Numbered from the stretch's first letter, positions 19,470 through 28,193 are shown. The stretch: 64,000 nt of DNA from Saccharofermentans sp. (GCA_024688685.1 JAILDX010000008.1:124001-188000), one strand, 5' to 3'. Made by a program: numbers and translations. Notes: generated by a model from the sequence alone, not told the origin.

Positions 19470-19991
19470 TCATTCGGCCAATGCCGTCTCCTTACTGTCC
19501 CTGATAAACTTATCCACTTCATCAGGCATCATATTAAGAGCTACGGCAAATTCAGTATTGATCCGCCTCAATGCCTCAACAAGGACTCTCTCATCCTGGG
19601 CATTAAGCTTCTTGCCTTCTTTTGCAAGCTCATCTCTGTGCGACTCTATAAGAGAGATCATACTGACTATCTCTTCTCTTGATCCTGATGCAAGGATCTC
19701 ATTAAAAGCCGCCTTCCTTGCATTGCGGTCATCGATCCACTCAACTCCCTTGATCGGGATTCGGCTTATGATAGCCATCGCCTCTTTCTTCGAGATGACT
19801 TTCTTAAACTTTGATACTTGATTGGCATTGTCAAACGGGACATAGATTATGTTTGAGCGCGGAACAAACATCTGCTTCAGAACATAGAACTTCTCTGCAT
19901 TTCCACGACAAAAACTGATATCCTTGATATCCTCGATCTCACAAACACCATTGCCGCCATAAATGATCTTGTCTCCTGTTGTAAATCCCAT
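19470..19991 (-). CDS. CarD/CdnL-family transcriptional regulator
   Basis: 173 residues. The N-terminal Tudor-like RNA-polymerase-binding domain begins GFTTGDKIIYGGNGVCEIEDI and is followed by the IIYVPFDNA and ISRIPI segments. The C-terminal part is helical. CarD proteins bind RpoB and stabilise the open promoter complex. The ATG at 19991 is chosen because AGAGG lies upstream and the CarD domain starts there; 26 extra upstream codons in the longer frame look non-coding. The gene is monocistronic, with terminators on both sides (19422-19447 and 20104-20130). Confidence 0.9.
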   Translation of the reverse strand: MGFTTGDKIIYGGNGVCEIEDIKDISFCRGNAEKFYVLKQMFVPRSNIIYVPFDNANQVSKFKKVISKKEAMAIISRIPIKGVEWIDDRNARKAAFNEILASGSREEIVSMISLIESHRDELAKEGKKLNAQDERVLVEALRRINTEFAVALNMMPDEVDKFIRDSKETALAE

Positions 19992-20103
19992 ATCGATCAA
20001 CCTCTTCCGATAAAAAAGTATTGCAAAAAAATCAAATTGGTATAAACTTACATATTTACATTTTAGCACGGAGGAAACTCCACACCCACTTGTTAGTTTT
20101 TAC

Positions 20104-20130
20104 AAAAAAAGACCCTGTCGGGCCTTTTTT
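20104..20130 (-). terminator. Terminator of the alpha-galactosidase operon (bidirectional look)
   Basis: On the minus strand GGCCC-GACA-GGGTC (one G-T pair) is followed by seven T; a T-run also follows on the plus side. It lies about 55 bp past the Nudix gene stop. A small GGAG-GAAA-CTCC hairpin lies nearby at about 20070-20081 in the upstream region of the CarD gene. Confidence 0.8.
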
Positions 20131-20182
20131 GTTGTTTTTTAACGAATAGACAGTCAGAAATATGCAATTTTTCCAATAATAA

Positions 20183-20791
20183 CTAAATTTTGAAACTCTC
20201 GAGGAATTTGAAAGGTTCGTCGTCACTTATAAAATGCATGAGCTGATACTGGCAGATCAGAGCAACATTTTCTTCCTTCAGGATACGTCTTACTTCCTCC
20301 TTGTCAGCGAGCACAACTTCTATCTCTTCACTCATCTCCTCAAACTGGTGAGTTATCTCGCCGGAAGCATATCCATAGACCGTTGCGCTGGCCTCATCAG
20401 TCATTCCGACAGATGTAAAACATGACTTCTCGATCATGGGATCCACTTTTATGATCTGAAGGTCAAGGCCTGTCTCCTCCTTCATTTCGCGTACTGCAGT
20501 ATCATGATAGTCTTCACCGTTCTCCACAAGTCCTGCCGGAAACTCATAGATCCAGCCGTTTATCGGATATCTGTACTGCTTTACAAGAACGACCTTGTCG
20601 CCTGCCAGCGCATAGACTGCAACCGCATCCGGACGGTCCATGTGTCCGTTCATCTTAAGTCCCTCTACAGATTCTGATCTGGAGGCAACGAGATAGTGTG
20701 ACTCATATCCCTTTGGATTTACGCCGTCAACCTGATATAGATTGACGAACTTCTTATCAGTCAGCTTTGTGACCTTATGTATCTGTGCCAT
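20183..20791 (-). CDS. Nudix hydrolase (ADP-ribose/ADP-sugar pyrophosphatase type)
   Basis: 202 residues. The complete Nudix box reads G-x5-E-x7-REMKEETGL (from GLVENGED), and the upstream KQYRYPINGWIYEFPAG pattern is that of ADP-ribose or ADP-sugar pyrophosphatases (NudF-like). These cleave NDP-sugars into sugar phosphate and nucleotide. The gene overlaps the end of the alpha-galactosidase gene by 17 nt and is last in that operon, which fits a role in sugar-nucleotide or phospho-sugar housekeeping; the substrate is not proven. Confidence 0.9.
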   Translation of the reverse strand: MAQIHKVTKLTDKKFVNLYQVDGVNPKGYESHYLVASRSESVEGLKMNGHMDRPDAVAVYALAGDKVVLVKQYRYPINGWIYEFPAGLVENGEDYHDTAVREMKEETGLDLQIIKVDPMIEKSCFTSVGMTDEASATVYGYASGEITHQFEEMSEEIEVVLADKEEVRRILKEENVALICQYQLMHFISDDEPFKFLESFKI

Positions 20792-23183
20792 TCTTAATCA
20801 CCTTCATCCTGTATAATCTCGATGCGTAATCCTGAAAGTGCCTTACGTTGTCGTCAAAACCTACAGCGGCAAATGCGGACTTCAGGTGCACTCCGGCATT
20901 CATTATAGCATCACCGTACATTTTGTGTATTTCCTTCTCCCCGGGAATATGGTAGAACCTGTCGATTATGTGATGAGCATGTCCGCCCGATATGATATGC
21001 ACCGGTGAAGACGTATTGATAAGGCTTCCGAATGACAGTGCGCTGTTAGTAAACTCGCGTCCCTCAAAACTGTAGAGAGCGTTCTCTTTCAGACCCCTGG
21101 GATGAATGACCGCATTCTGCGAGTTCGGTATTACCATGAGCTGCATCATCATGGAATATGCCTCTCCCTGATCTTCCGAGACAACGCACCATTCAAGATG
21201 CTTTCCCGTCGTCGGCCTTATTACCGACGGATTGGCGGAAAGGGAATCCGCAAAAGTCATTATCCTGTAGAATCTGCCGTACTGCATCGTCTTTCTGCAG
21301 CCCTTGTAGAACTTTATCTGTTCTGAGATCTCTTCAAGTTTACCCTTGCTCATATCGCTCAGGTTGCACTCGTATCCCATAACTCCGAAAACTGCCACAT
21401 TGAACCTTGTCATGAACTTCGTGTATCTCAGTGTCTGGTGATTTGGAGAATCAGACACATGGCACGATATCGTGCTCAGAGGGTAGCCGTAGCTGTAGGA
21501 TGTCTGTATCTCCGCCCTGGCAGCCGCGTCAGTATCATCGCTTGCCCATATCTGAGGGAAGTACGACAGAATACCGAGATCAAACCTGTTTCCGCCTGCC
21601 GAACACCCCTCGAAAAGGATCTTCGGAAACTTCCTTGTCAGCACGTTCATCACATGATACAGACCTATGTAATATCTGTGGATTACCTCCCCCTGCCTGC
21701 CGGCCGGCAGCATCTGCGAGAATATATCCGTAAATGTCCTGTTCATGTCCCATTTCACATAGGCTATATTGCAGGATGAGAAAAGATCCGACATCGTCTT
21801 TATGATGTATTCCTGAACATCCTCTCTCGTCAGATCGAGTATCATCTGATTGCGTCCGACAGAATGCTGTTTACCCGGTATCCTTATTACCCAGTCAGGA
21901 TGAGCCCTGTAAAGATTGCTGTTCCCGCTGACCATTTCGGGCTCGACCCAGATGCCGAAATCAAGTCCCAGCGAATTGATCTTTCTGCAAAGCCCAGCAA
22001 CACCGCCCGGAAGTTTCTTTTTATTCGGGTACCAGTCGCCGAGAGATGATGTGTCGTCATTGCGCTCTCCGAACCAGCCGTCATCCATGACAAACAGTTC
22101 AATTCCGACTCTCTTCGCGCGCTTCGCGAGCCAGAGCATCCTAGTCTCTGAGATATCGAAATAGTTGGATTCCCACGTATTCAGAAGGATGGGCCGAAGA
22201 CGCTCCTTCCACTCACCTCTCACGATATGAGTGTTTACGAAATCATGCATGTTATGGCTCATTCCGGTAAAGCCTGCTCCCGAGAAAGTCATCACCTCTT
22301 CAGGCGTCTCAAACTCTTTCCCGGGCTCAAGCGTCCAGGTAAATCCCGCGGGGTTTATCCCGGCCGCAAATCTGACCTTGCCGTAAGGGCTCATCTCGCA
22401 GCACTCATAATGATTGCCGCTGTATACAAGGTTAAATCCGTATACTTTTCCATACTCCTCATTTGCGAGATCTTCGGAGATCATTACAAACGGATTTGCT
22501 CTGCTCGACGATGTGCCGGTATATGAGGAAACCGTTATCTTTCCTGCCTTAACAGGGATATCATCCTTATGCATCTCTCGCGCCCATGCGCCCGTAAATG
22601 TGTGCATCGTATAATTGCCGTGATCGAAGTCCAGCATAGCTGACAAAAGGCGTTCAATGAGTACATTCTCACCGCCGTGATTGATAAGGACATTCCTTCG
22701 CGTTATCACGTTGCAGGAGCCATAGACATAGTAGAACATATCAAGTTCAAGATTGTTTTCCTTGTCTTTAAGAATAATCTTGAGAACATCGACTTCGTCT
22801 TCCTTGCCGTAGGATCCCGGGAAGTCTTCAGGCTCCTTTTTACCCTTGGACTGCTCATATCCCTCATACCGGAAATCGCTGGTACTGCTGCCGTCCGAAT
22901 TGATGATCTCCAGCATCGGCTCCCTGATATCTCCCTTCCCGTAGGAACTCATTTCGAGGCGGAAATTCTCGAGAGTAAAGTTTTTGTGTTCCTCATCGAT
23001 GGAGTTGGTGTTTCCCTCAGCATATTCATGCTGCTCAACAAGTCCGTCAGACGATTCAACGGTTATCTTCGATCCGTAATACAAATGCTCAAGGAGACCG
23101 TTGCCGGTCACCTTGAACAAGTAACTTGTATTATCTGTCTCAAGCACGAATAAAGGGGTGTCTTCACTGATTATCCTGATCAT
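20775..23183 (-). CDS. GH36 alpha-galactosidase
   Basis: 802 residues, cytoplasmic (no signal peptide). The N-terminal beta-supersandwich (about 1-320) is followed by the TIM barrel. The nucleophile motif is KWDMNR (Asp479), and WASDDTDAAAR supplies the acid/base Asp549. Other family signatures are FVMDDGWFG, WVEPEMVSG and GCSAGGNRFD. It removes alpha-1,6-galactose from melibiose, raffinose-type oligosaccharides or galactomannan fragments. It is a little longer than typical 720-745 residue members. It starts 4 nt after the transporter gene, which probably imports the substrate. Confidence 0.95.
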   Translation of the reverse strand: MIRIISEDTPLFVLETDNTSYLFKVTGNGLLEHLYYGSKITVESSDGLVEQHEYAEGNTNSIDEEHKNFTLENFRLEMSSYGKGDIREPMLEIINSDGSSTSDFRYEGYEQSKGKKEPEDFPGSYGKEDEVDVLKIILKDKENNLELDMFYYVYGSCNVITRRNVLINHGGENVLIERLLSAMLDFDHGNYTMHTFTGAWAREMHKDDIPVKAGKITVSSYTGTSSSRANPFVMISEDLANEEYGKVYGFNLVYSGNHYECCEMSPYGKVRFAAGINPAGFTWTLEPGKEFETPEEVMTFSGAGFTGMSHNMHDFVNTHIVRGEWKERLRPILLNTWESNYFDISETRMLWLAKRAKRVGIELFVMDDGWFGERNDDTSSLGDWYPNKKKLPGGVAGLCRKINSLGLDFGIWVEPEMVSGNSNLYRAHPDWVIRIPGKQHSVGRNQMILDLTREDVQEYIIKTMSDLFSSCNIAYVKWDMNRTFTDIFSQMLPAGRQGEVIHRYYIGLYHVMNVLTRKFPKILFEGCSAGGNRFDLGILSYFPQIWASDDTDAAARAEIQTSYSYGYPLSTISCHVSDSPNHQTLRYTKFMTRFNVAVFGVMGYECNLSDMSKGKLEEISEQIKFYKGCRKTMQYGRFYRIMTFADSLSANPSVIRPTTGKHLEWCVVSEDQGEAYSMMMQLMVIPNSQNAVIHPRGLKENALYSFEGREFTNSALSFGSLINTSSPVHIISGGHAHHIIDRFYHIPGEKEIHKMYGDAIMNAGVHLKSAFAAVGFDDNVRHFQDYASRLYRMKVIKNGTDT

Positions 23184-23187
23184 AGTC

Positions 23188-25035
23188 TTACCTCTTCTTA
23201 AGTTCGTCTGTTATCTCCTCAAGTTTTCTGTCAGTAAGTATGTACTTTTTCCTGAACAGGATCACTGCTATCGCAAGAACGACTATAGGAGTGATCGTCA
23301 TGACCAGTCTCAGTCCGATGACTGAGGAATCGTCGATTGTCGTTCCTGCCCCGGTAATGAGATCCGATATCTTCTTTATCATCATCGCAGCAGTCTGAGC
23401 GCCCTGTGAATCCTCTTGTATATTGAAAACTGCGAGGCACACGGATGCGACGAGAGCCGCAATACCGGAAGCGAGTTTTACTACAAATGTCTGCATTGAG
23501 AAGATGACCGACTCATCTCGTCTGCGGTTCTTATACTCACCATAGTCAACTGTATTTGCAAGGAATACTGTTACGATAACGTTCAGCACACCGACAGCTG
23601 CCATGATAAAGAATCCGGGAATAAAGAAGATGTAAACGCTTTCGACTCCGAGCAGCGACATGGCGAGAAGGATGCCATAACCTGCTACTGCTGAGAAGAC
23701 CGCAAGATAGAAGATCCTGAGTGTCGTAAACGCCTTACGGAGGAGCGGGAAGAAAAGCATCATCGCGATGATCTGAATGCCTCCGATAAACATGTTGAAT
23801 ATCGTGTAGTTGCCCTGCCAGTTAGTCCCTCCGAGATCATACTTAAAGAAGTAGATGAGAAGGTTAGATGTAATGTATACTGCGACGTTTACAAGAACTA
23901 TCGTGGCAACTATCGTCATTGCCTGGTCGTTCTGGACAAGTGCCTTGAACATCTGGCCTACTGATGCAGTCTTCATCTCGACGGATGACTTCTCCTTGAT
24001 AACAACACAAGTGATGATCGTGAATACTACAAAGAGAACTCCGACAATTATCGTAAAGTATTTGAAACCGATACGCTCAACCTCAAGAGTAGATTCCATA
24101 TCAACTGTTCCGACAATATCTGTCCCCTGTGTTATCTTTGCATAATCCTCAGCGTTTACATAAATGACAACAACTGATTCCTTACCGTCAATATTGTCAA
24201 TGACAAAGGATACATTGCCTTCTTCTGTTGTAACGCCTTCAATGTCATAAGATACTTTTGCGTTGCTTGAGCTGACGTTTATGACACCCTCTATGACTGT
24301 ATCGCCTGTTTCAACTTCAACACCTTCAAACAGTTTTTCCGAGCCCTTAACATTTACAGAAAGCGCTGTCTTGTCTGCAGAGTATTCAGTAACAGTGGAT
24401 GTCGGATTGCCCGCATCATCAGTTAGTACAACATAAGCACTTAATCCGTTAACAGCAGAATCAAATGAAACTGTTTCCGGATTTGTCTTTTTCTCGAGAA
24501 GCGCATTACCGAGGAAAGCAACTGACATTACCGTGATTATCGTTACGATTGCCGATCCTACACCTGCACAGGATCTTGCAAGAGCGGAAAGATTCTCACG
24601 CTCTTTACCTGAGTCCGTAAAAGCAGGGATCATTGACCAGTATGGAATATCCATCATCGTATAGGTAATGCCCCAGAGTATATATGTGATCGCTGCGTAT
24701 GCCACCAGTCCCTTGCCGTCGAGTGACGGAGGAGCCGAGAACATAACGATCAGGATGACCGCATTCGTAAGTGTTCCGATGAGGAGCCATGGACGGAACT
24801 TGCCCCACTTTGTCTTAGTCTTCGCAACGATGACACCCATGATCGGGTCATTAAATGCATCAAAGACTCTTGCCACCAGAAGGATGACGCCCATCGCTAT
24901 GGCAGATACGCCCATGATATCCTGGAAATAATAGAGGACATACGAAGCAGAAAGCATGTATACCATATCCTTGCCTACGGCGCCTATGCCGTAAGCAAAC
25001 TTTTCCATACCGGTCAGTTTTTTACGTTCGCCCAT
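23188..25035 (-). CDS. GPH-family sugar:cation symporter with an extracellular insert domain
   Basis: 615 residues. The first half has the family motifs GVGKD-like (GAVGKDMVYM), FDAFNDPIMG and KTKWGKFRPW. The normal family length is about 450-480. The extra length is a hydrophilic, beta-rich segment of about 140 residues (about 181-322; for example VYADTVIEG-like repeats of Val, Thr and Ser) that follows the fifth to sixth membrane segment, and should lie outside the cell. Membrane segments resume at FKYFTIIVGVLFVVFTI. Family members carry melibiose or other glycosides with Na+ or H+; the adjoining GH36 gene suggests an alpha-galactoside. Confidence 0.88.
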   Translation of the reverse strand: MGERKKLTGMEKFAYGIGAVGKDMVYMLSASYVLYYFQDIMGVSAIAMGVILLVARVFDAFNDPIMGVIVAKTKTKWGKFRPWLLIGTLTNAVILIVMFSAPPSLDGKGLVAYAAITYILWGITYTMMDIPYWSMIPAFTDSGKERENLSALARSCAGVGSAIVTIITVMSVAFLGNALLEKKTNPETVSFDSAVNGLSAYVVLTDDAGNPTSTVTEYSADKTALSVNVKGSEKLFEGVEVETGDTVIEGVINVSSSNAKVSYDIEGVTTEEGNVSFVIDNIDGKESVVVIYVNAEDYAKITQGTDIVGTVDMESTLEVERIGFKYFTIIVGVLFVVFTIITCVVIKEKSSVEMKTASVGQMFKALVQNDQAMTIVATIVLVNVAVYITSNLLIYFFKYDLGGTNWQGNYTIFNMFIGGIQIIAMMLFFPLLRKAFTTLRIFYLAVFSAVAGYGILLAMSLLGVESVYIFFIPGFFIMAAVGVLNVIVTVFLANTVDYGEYKNRRRDESVIFSMQTFVVKLASGIAALVASVCLAVFNIQEDSQGAQTAAMMIKKISDLITGAGTTIDDSSVIGLRLVMTITPIVVLAIAVILFRKKYILTDRKLEEITDELKKR

Positions 25036-25047
25036 CTTCTGCCTCCT

Positions 25048-26529
25048 TTATCCTTTCATCTTCATCGCAAGCTCCACAACCTTATATGCACCGTCGTAAA
25101 GTCCTGCTTTCCTGTTGTTCTTAATACTCTCGCACATATTGATCAGCGGTGTCTTCTCGTTCTTAAAAAGACGTATCATCTGAAGCGTATGAGGAATATC
25201 TTCGCACTCCAGAGTGCCGTCTCCGATCTCTGCAGAATGGATCGCACCCCACATCTCATGTCCTCCGATCCTCTTAATAAAGATTTTCGGAACCGGGTAG
25301 AACGAAAGCTCAGAAGGCTTTGTAACCAGCACATCGCAGCTTCTCATAAGGAGGTTTGTGCAGTAAACTGCCTCAAAGATATTGCTGTGACAGAACAGGT
25401 GGATACCTCTGATATCCGCATCATCTTTCAGAGCATCTTCAGCAAATCTCTCAGTCTCCTCCCAGTTGTCGAAATGATTCTTCGTTACATCGCCCATTCC
25501 GGGACACATTGAAAGGAGATCCTCATAAACATTTTTGTAATCGCCGATATTTACATATATCGCTGCCTTGTTATCCCTGATGTCAGACATAAGATCGTTG
25601 ATAATCGCCGCAAACACTTCCTTCTGGGCGCCTGCGCCTCCGATCGTAAGGAGGAATCTCATCGGCTTTCCCGTTTCCTTACGGGCGATCCTTGCATCGC
25701 AATCCTTCCCGATATTTGATACCAGCTCGTGATCAACGTAATGGCCTGTATAAACGAGGGAATCTGCCGGCATAGGATTATTGATATTCTTCTTTGCCAT
25801 TCCGTTGCAGATCCTGTATCCCTGGTACGCATTCTGAGTCTGGATCGTATGTACCGAACCTTCAGCGAAATGAAGCGCCATAGGCCAGTTGTCAGGAATC
25901 GCGTTGACAACATACTTCATGCCGGCATGTATCGCTGCCTGTGCAGGCCATACATGCGTTCCGATAACGGGAATATCCTTGGGAATATTGCGGTAAACAG
26001 GAGCCATCAGCTCCGCATTTTTCTGGTCGGCGGAATTGTATGTGAGCTGTCTGAAACCCTCATAATTAGTAGGTTCCCAGACGATCTTGTTAAACAGTCT
26101 GCTCTTTGTTGAGAGCCTTGAACCAAGCGAATAGAGGTCGTTCTGTGACGAAATGACCTTTGTGCATGTAGTGTGCGGATATCCGTTCAGATCCATCCAA
26201 TAAGGTGTATATCCGAGGGCATTTGCGCAGGAAGCCATTGCCATGGAGATCCTGTAGTGACCGAAACCCATCCTGATATTTCCTACTATGATACCCTTCT
26301 CCTCGTCGAAACCGCCCTCGCCGCCGGCAGGACTCCCATCCTCAGAAAGGCAGACATTATAAACACCGAGAAGATCCCCTATTGAAGGGTTTTTCTCGGT
26401 CCAGACCTTGTAATCCGCATTGCTGTCATCACCGAATTTTCTGATGAACTTACGCTTGGATCTCTCTGCTTTTTTGATTGTTGAACTACTCATCTTATTA
26501 CCAAAGATGATGCTCGATCTGTCTGTCAT
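25048..26529 (-). CDS. Putative GT-B-fold glycosyltransferase
   Basis: 493 residues, soluble. After a charged N-terminus, the segment GNIRMGFGHYRISMAMASCANALGY resembles the glycine/histidine-rich first loop of MurG and MGDG-synthase-like GT-B enzymes; the quoted pattern's key residues are GFGHYR. A later TIGGAGAQKE motif marks the start of the second Rossmann half, and LVTKPSELSFYP matches the donor-binding region of those enzymes. The acceptor and donor are unknown. It is the second gene of the TetR-transporter-GH36 operon (12 nt from each neighbour). GGAG precedes the ATG. It could act on a glycolipid or a storage sugar; that is inference. Confidence 0.55.
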   Translation of the reverse strand: MTDRSSIIFGNKMSSSTIKKAERSKRKFIRKFGDDSNADYKVWTEKNPSIGDLLGVYNVCLSEDGSPAGGEGGFDEEKGIIVGNIRMGFGHYRISMAMASCANALGYTPYWMDLNGYPHTTCTKVISSQNDLYSLGSRLSTKSRLFNKIVWEPTNYEGFRQLTYNSADQKNAELMAPVYRNIPKDIPVIGTHVWPAQAAIHAGMKYVVNAIPDNWPMALHFAEGSVHTIQTQNAYQGYRICNGMAKKNINNPMPADSLVYTGHYVDHELVSNIGKDCDARIARKETGKPMRFLLTIGGAGAQKEVFAAIINDLMSDIRDNKAAIYVNIGDYKNVYEDLLSMCPGMGDVTKNHFDNWEETERFAEDALKDDADIRGIHLFCHSNIFEAVYCTNLLMRSCDVLVTKPSELSFYPVPKIFIKRIGGHEMWGAIHSAEIGDGTLECEDIPHTLQMIRLFKNEKTPLINMCESIKNNRKAGLYDGAYKVVELAMKMKG

Positions 26530-26541
26530 AACGGGACTCCT

Positions 26542-27120
26542 TTAGGCCATGATGCCGTTTAACAATATATCAACTACGATGTCTAATCCTTCGCGGTATG
26601 TAAGCCCTGATTTTTTAAGAATGTCATTCTCAAAGAAAGCGGAAAGCGATGTCTCCATCATCATCTTGAAAACGAGGATGTTTGCATCGGGCTTGATCAC
26701 GCCCTGCTCTTTGCCAAGCATCAGGAGATGAATGGCAGGACCCCAACCTGAGTCAAGCCTGCCCTTCACCTTCTGATAAACTTCGGGGTATTTGTCCTTT
26801 AATTGAAATAACTCTGCGAAATTGACGTTCTCAAAAGCGTCCGGCATCGCTGTCAGATGCATCTTTATCTTATCGCTCAGAGAACACTCACTGTTATTTA
26901 TAGTCTCCTGCTTGGAGATAGCTATATTGTCAAATATGTAATCGACCATATCGAGCATCAGTTCATTCTTGCTCTTGTAAACGGTATATATGGTCTTCTT
27001 GCTGATCTTCATGTATGAAGCTATATCATCCATGGTGAACCGGATCCCTAGATCGTTAAAGACGTCGATGGTCGAAAGGAGAATTTTGAGTCTTAGTTCG
27101 TTATCAGATCCGGTTCCCAT
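26542..27120 (-). CDS. TetR/AcrR-family transcriptional regulator
   Basis: 192 residues. The N-terminal helix-turn-helix is clear (FTMDDIASYMKISKKTIYTVYKSK). The variable ligand-binding C-terminal domain follows. The ATG at 27120 is preferred: GAGG lies 9 nt upstream. Longer readings start at 27162 without a ribosome site, or at 27270 inside an operator. It is the first gene of the operon with the glycosyltransferase, transporter, GH36 and Nudix genes, so autoregulation is likely. Two matching inverted repeats lie just upstream. Confidence 0.9.
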   Translation of the reverse strand: MGTGSDNELRLKILLSTIDVFNDLGIRFTMDDIASYMKISKKTIYTVYKSKNELMLDMVDYIFDNIAISKQETINNSECSLSDKIKMHLTAMPDAFENVNFAELFQLKDKYPEVYQKVKGRLDSGWGPAIHLLMLGKEQGVIKPDANILVFKMMMETSLSAFFENDILKKSGLTYREGLDIVVDILLNGIMA

Positions 27121-27173
27121 GGTGATATGCCTCGTATGGTGGGTTTGGGTTGGGTATGTCATTTTCAGTTCTC

Positions 27174-27201
27174 GGAAACTCAAAATTGATTTTGCGTTTC
27201 C
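27174..27201. promoter_or_regulatory. Putative TetR-family operator 1
   Basis: Inverted repeat GGAAAC-N16-GTTTCC, 28 bp, lying between the likely promoter region and the TetR ATG. The same half-sites with the same spacing recur at 27237-27264. Confidence 0.65.
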
Positions 27202-27236
27202 TTGACTATATAATATCAGCTGCAGATAAAAGATGC

Positions 27237-27264
27237 GGAAACCGAATAACCAAATAAAGTTTCC
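27237..27264. promoter_or_regulatory. Putative TetR-family operator 2
   Basis: Inverted repeat with 8-bp arms GCGGAAAC / GTTTCCGC, core GGAAAC-N16-GTTTCC, identical in half-sites and spacing to operator 1. The centres are 63 bp apart (about six helical turns). AT-rich -10-like sequence (TATTATATAGT on the minus strand) lies between the two sites. Confidence 0.65.
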
Positions 27265-27278
27265 GCGCATTGTTAAGA

Positions 27279-27306
27279 TTGCACAAATACATTTATATGA
27301 TATACT
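27279..27306 (+). promoter_or_regulatory. Sigma-A promoter of the structured RNA and VTT gene
   Basis: TTGCAC (27279-27284), 16-bp spacer, TATACT (27301-27306). The expected start of transcription (about 27312-27314) coincides with the first bases of the structured RNA element. Operator 2 lies 15 bp upstream of the -35, so the TetR regulator may also affect this promoter. Confidence 0.7.
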
Positions 27307-27310
27307 ACGC

Positions 27311-27420
27311 CACGAGTAAGGTCGCTGCGGCGGACTTACCGCAGAAGCGTCAATGTATCTGTCGGTTTCTGCAAGCTGTAAGTAGCTTCGAGGACTGAAG
27401 CCGCGGCAAGCTTACTCGTG
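27311..27420 (+). ncRNA. Structured RNA element, copy 1 (unassigned family)
   Basis: A 110-nt element with nested stems. P1 is 27311-27320 with 27411-27420 (10 bp, perfect). P2 is 27324-27331 with 27400-27407 (8 bp, one G-U). A small hairpin GCGG-ACUUA-CCGC lies at 27330-27342. P3 is GAAGC 27344-27348 with GCUUC 27385-27389. P4 is CGGUUU 27363-27368 with AAGCUG 27373-27378, loop CUGC. Copy 2 at 56803-56909 has the same plan with different stem sequences but nearly identical core bases, so the pairings covary. The ACUUA loop can also pair with UAAGU at 27379-27383 (pseudoknot). It forms the 5' leader of the VTT gene (ATG 30 nt downstream) or a separate small RNA. No known riboswitch class was recognised. 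Confidence 0.7.
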
Positions 27421-27449
27421 TGGAAATGGTTTAAGGAAGATAGATAGTA

Positions 27450-28184
27450 ATGGAAGAAAATAAAGAAGAGAAAAAGACTCACCTGAAAGTTTTTAAGGTC
27501 GTCAGCATAATTGCGATCGTACTGATCGTGTGTCTTGTCGGATACATCTCATACAGGTTTATCGCGGACCCCGAACAGTTCTCAACCTGGATCCGCAGCC
27601 ACGGCTTTCTGGGCTGGGTAGTCTATGTCGGCATCACTATCCTGCAGATAATAGTTACGGTCATCCCCGGCGGTCCGCTGGAGCTGGCCGGCGGATATGC
27701 TTTCGGAGCTTTCTGGGGGACAGTTCTGTTTCTGCTGGGAGCATTTATCGGAAGCCTGATCTCATTCGGACTTGTACGCAAGTTCGGCCGTTCATTCGTT
27801 GAGGCACAGTTTTCCAAGAAGCAGATCAAAAAGCTCGCATTCCTTGAGGACGAGCAAAAGCTGAATCTTGTATTCATGATCCTCTTTATAATACCGGGAT
27901 GCCCCAAGGACCTCCTATGCTATGTTGCAGGTCTTACAAAAATGAAGCTGTCGGCGTTCTGCGTCATCGCAACACTGGGACGCCTCCCTGCCGTCGTCGG
28001 AACAGCCGTAGGCGGCCAGGCAATACAGGCAGGCAATTACACGATGGCTATCATCGCATTTGCCGTCACCGCAGCTGTAAGCATCATCGGAATGCTGATA
28101 TATTCAGCTATCGTAAAGAGAAAGAACAGGAAGAATTCTTCCGGCCCTGACCTTCCGGTATCCGGAGAAGTGTCCCCGGAATAA
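27450..28184 (+). CDS. VTT-domain (TVP38/TMEM64, DedA-like) membrane protein
   Basis: 244 residues. A cytoplasmic charged start is followed by a first membrane helix (about 17-37). The VTT/SNARE-associated domain then shows the motif GGPLELAGGYAFGAFWG, the segment GSLISFGLVRKFGR, and the re-entrant IIPGCPKDLLCYVAGLTKM. DedA/VTT proteins move undecaprenyl phosphate or phospholipids between membrane leaflets. AAGGAAG precedes the ATG. Its leader contains the structured RNA, so its expression may depend on that element. Confidence 0.9.
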   Translation: MEENKEEKKTHLKVFKVVSIIAIVLIVCLVGYISYRFIADPEQFSTWIRSHGFLGWVVYVGITILQIIVTVIPGGPLELAGGYAFGAFWGTVLFLLGAFIGSLISFGLVRKFGRSFVEAQFSKKQIKKLAFLEDEQKLNLVFMILFIIPGCPKDLLCYVAGLTKMKLSAFCVIATLGRLPAVVGTAVGGQAIQAGNYTMAIIAFAVTAAVSIIGMLIYSAIVKRKNRKNSSGPDLPVSGEVSPE

Positions 28185-28193
28185 GAACCGTCC

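Noticed and set aside
28185..28193. Terminator between the convergent VTT and larA genes
   Set aside because: Only 9 bp separate the stops and no hairpin is visible there.
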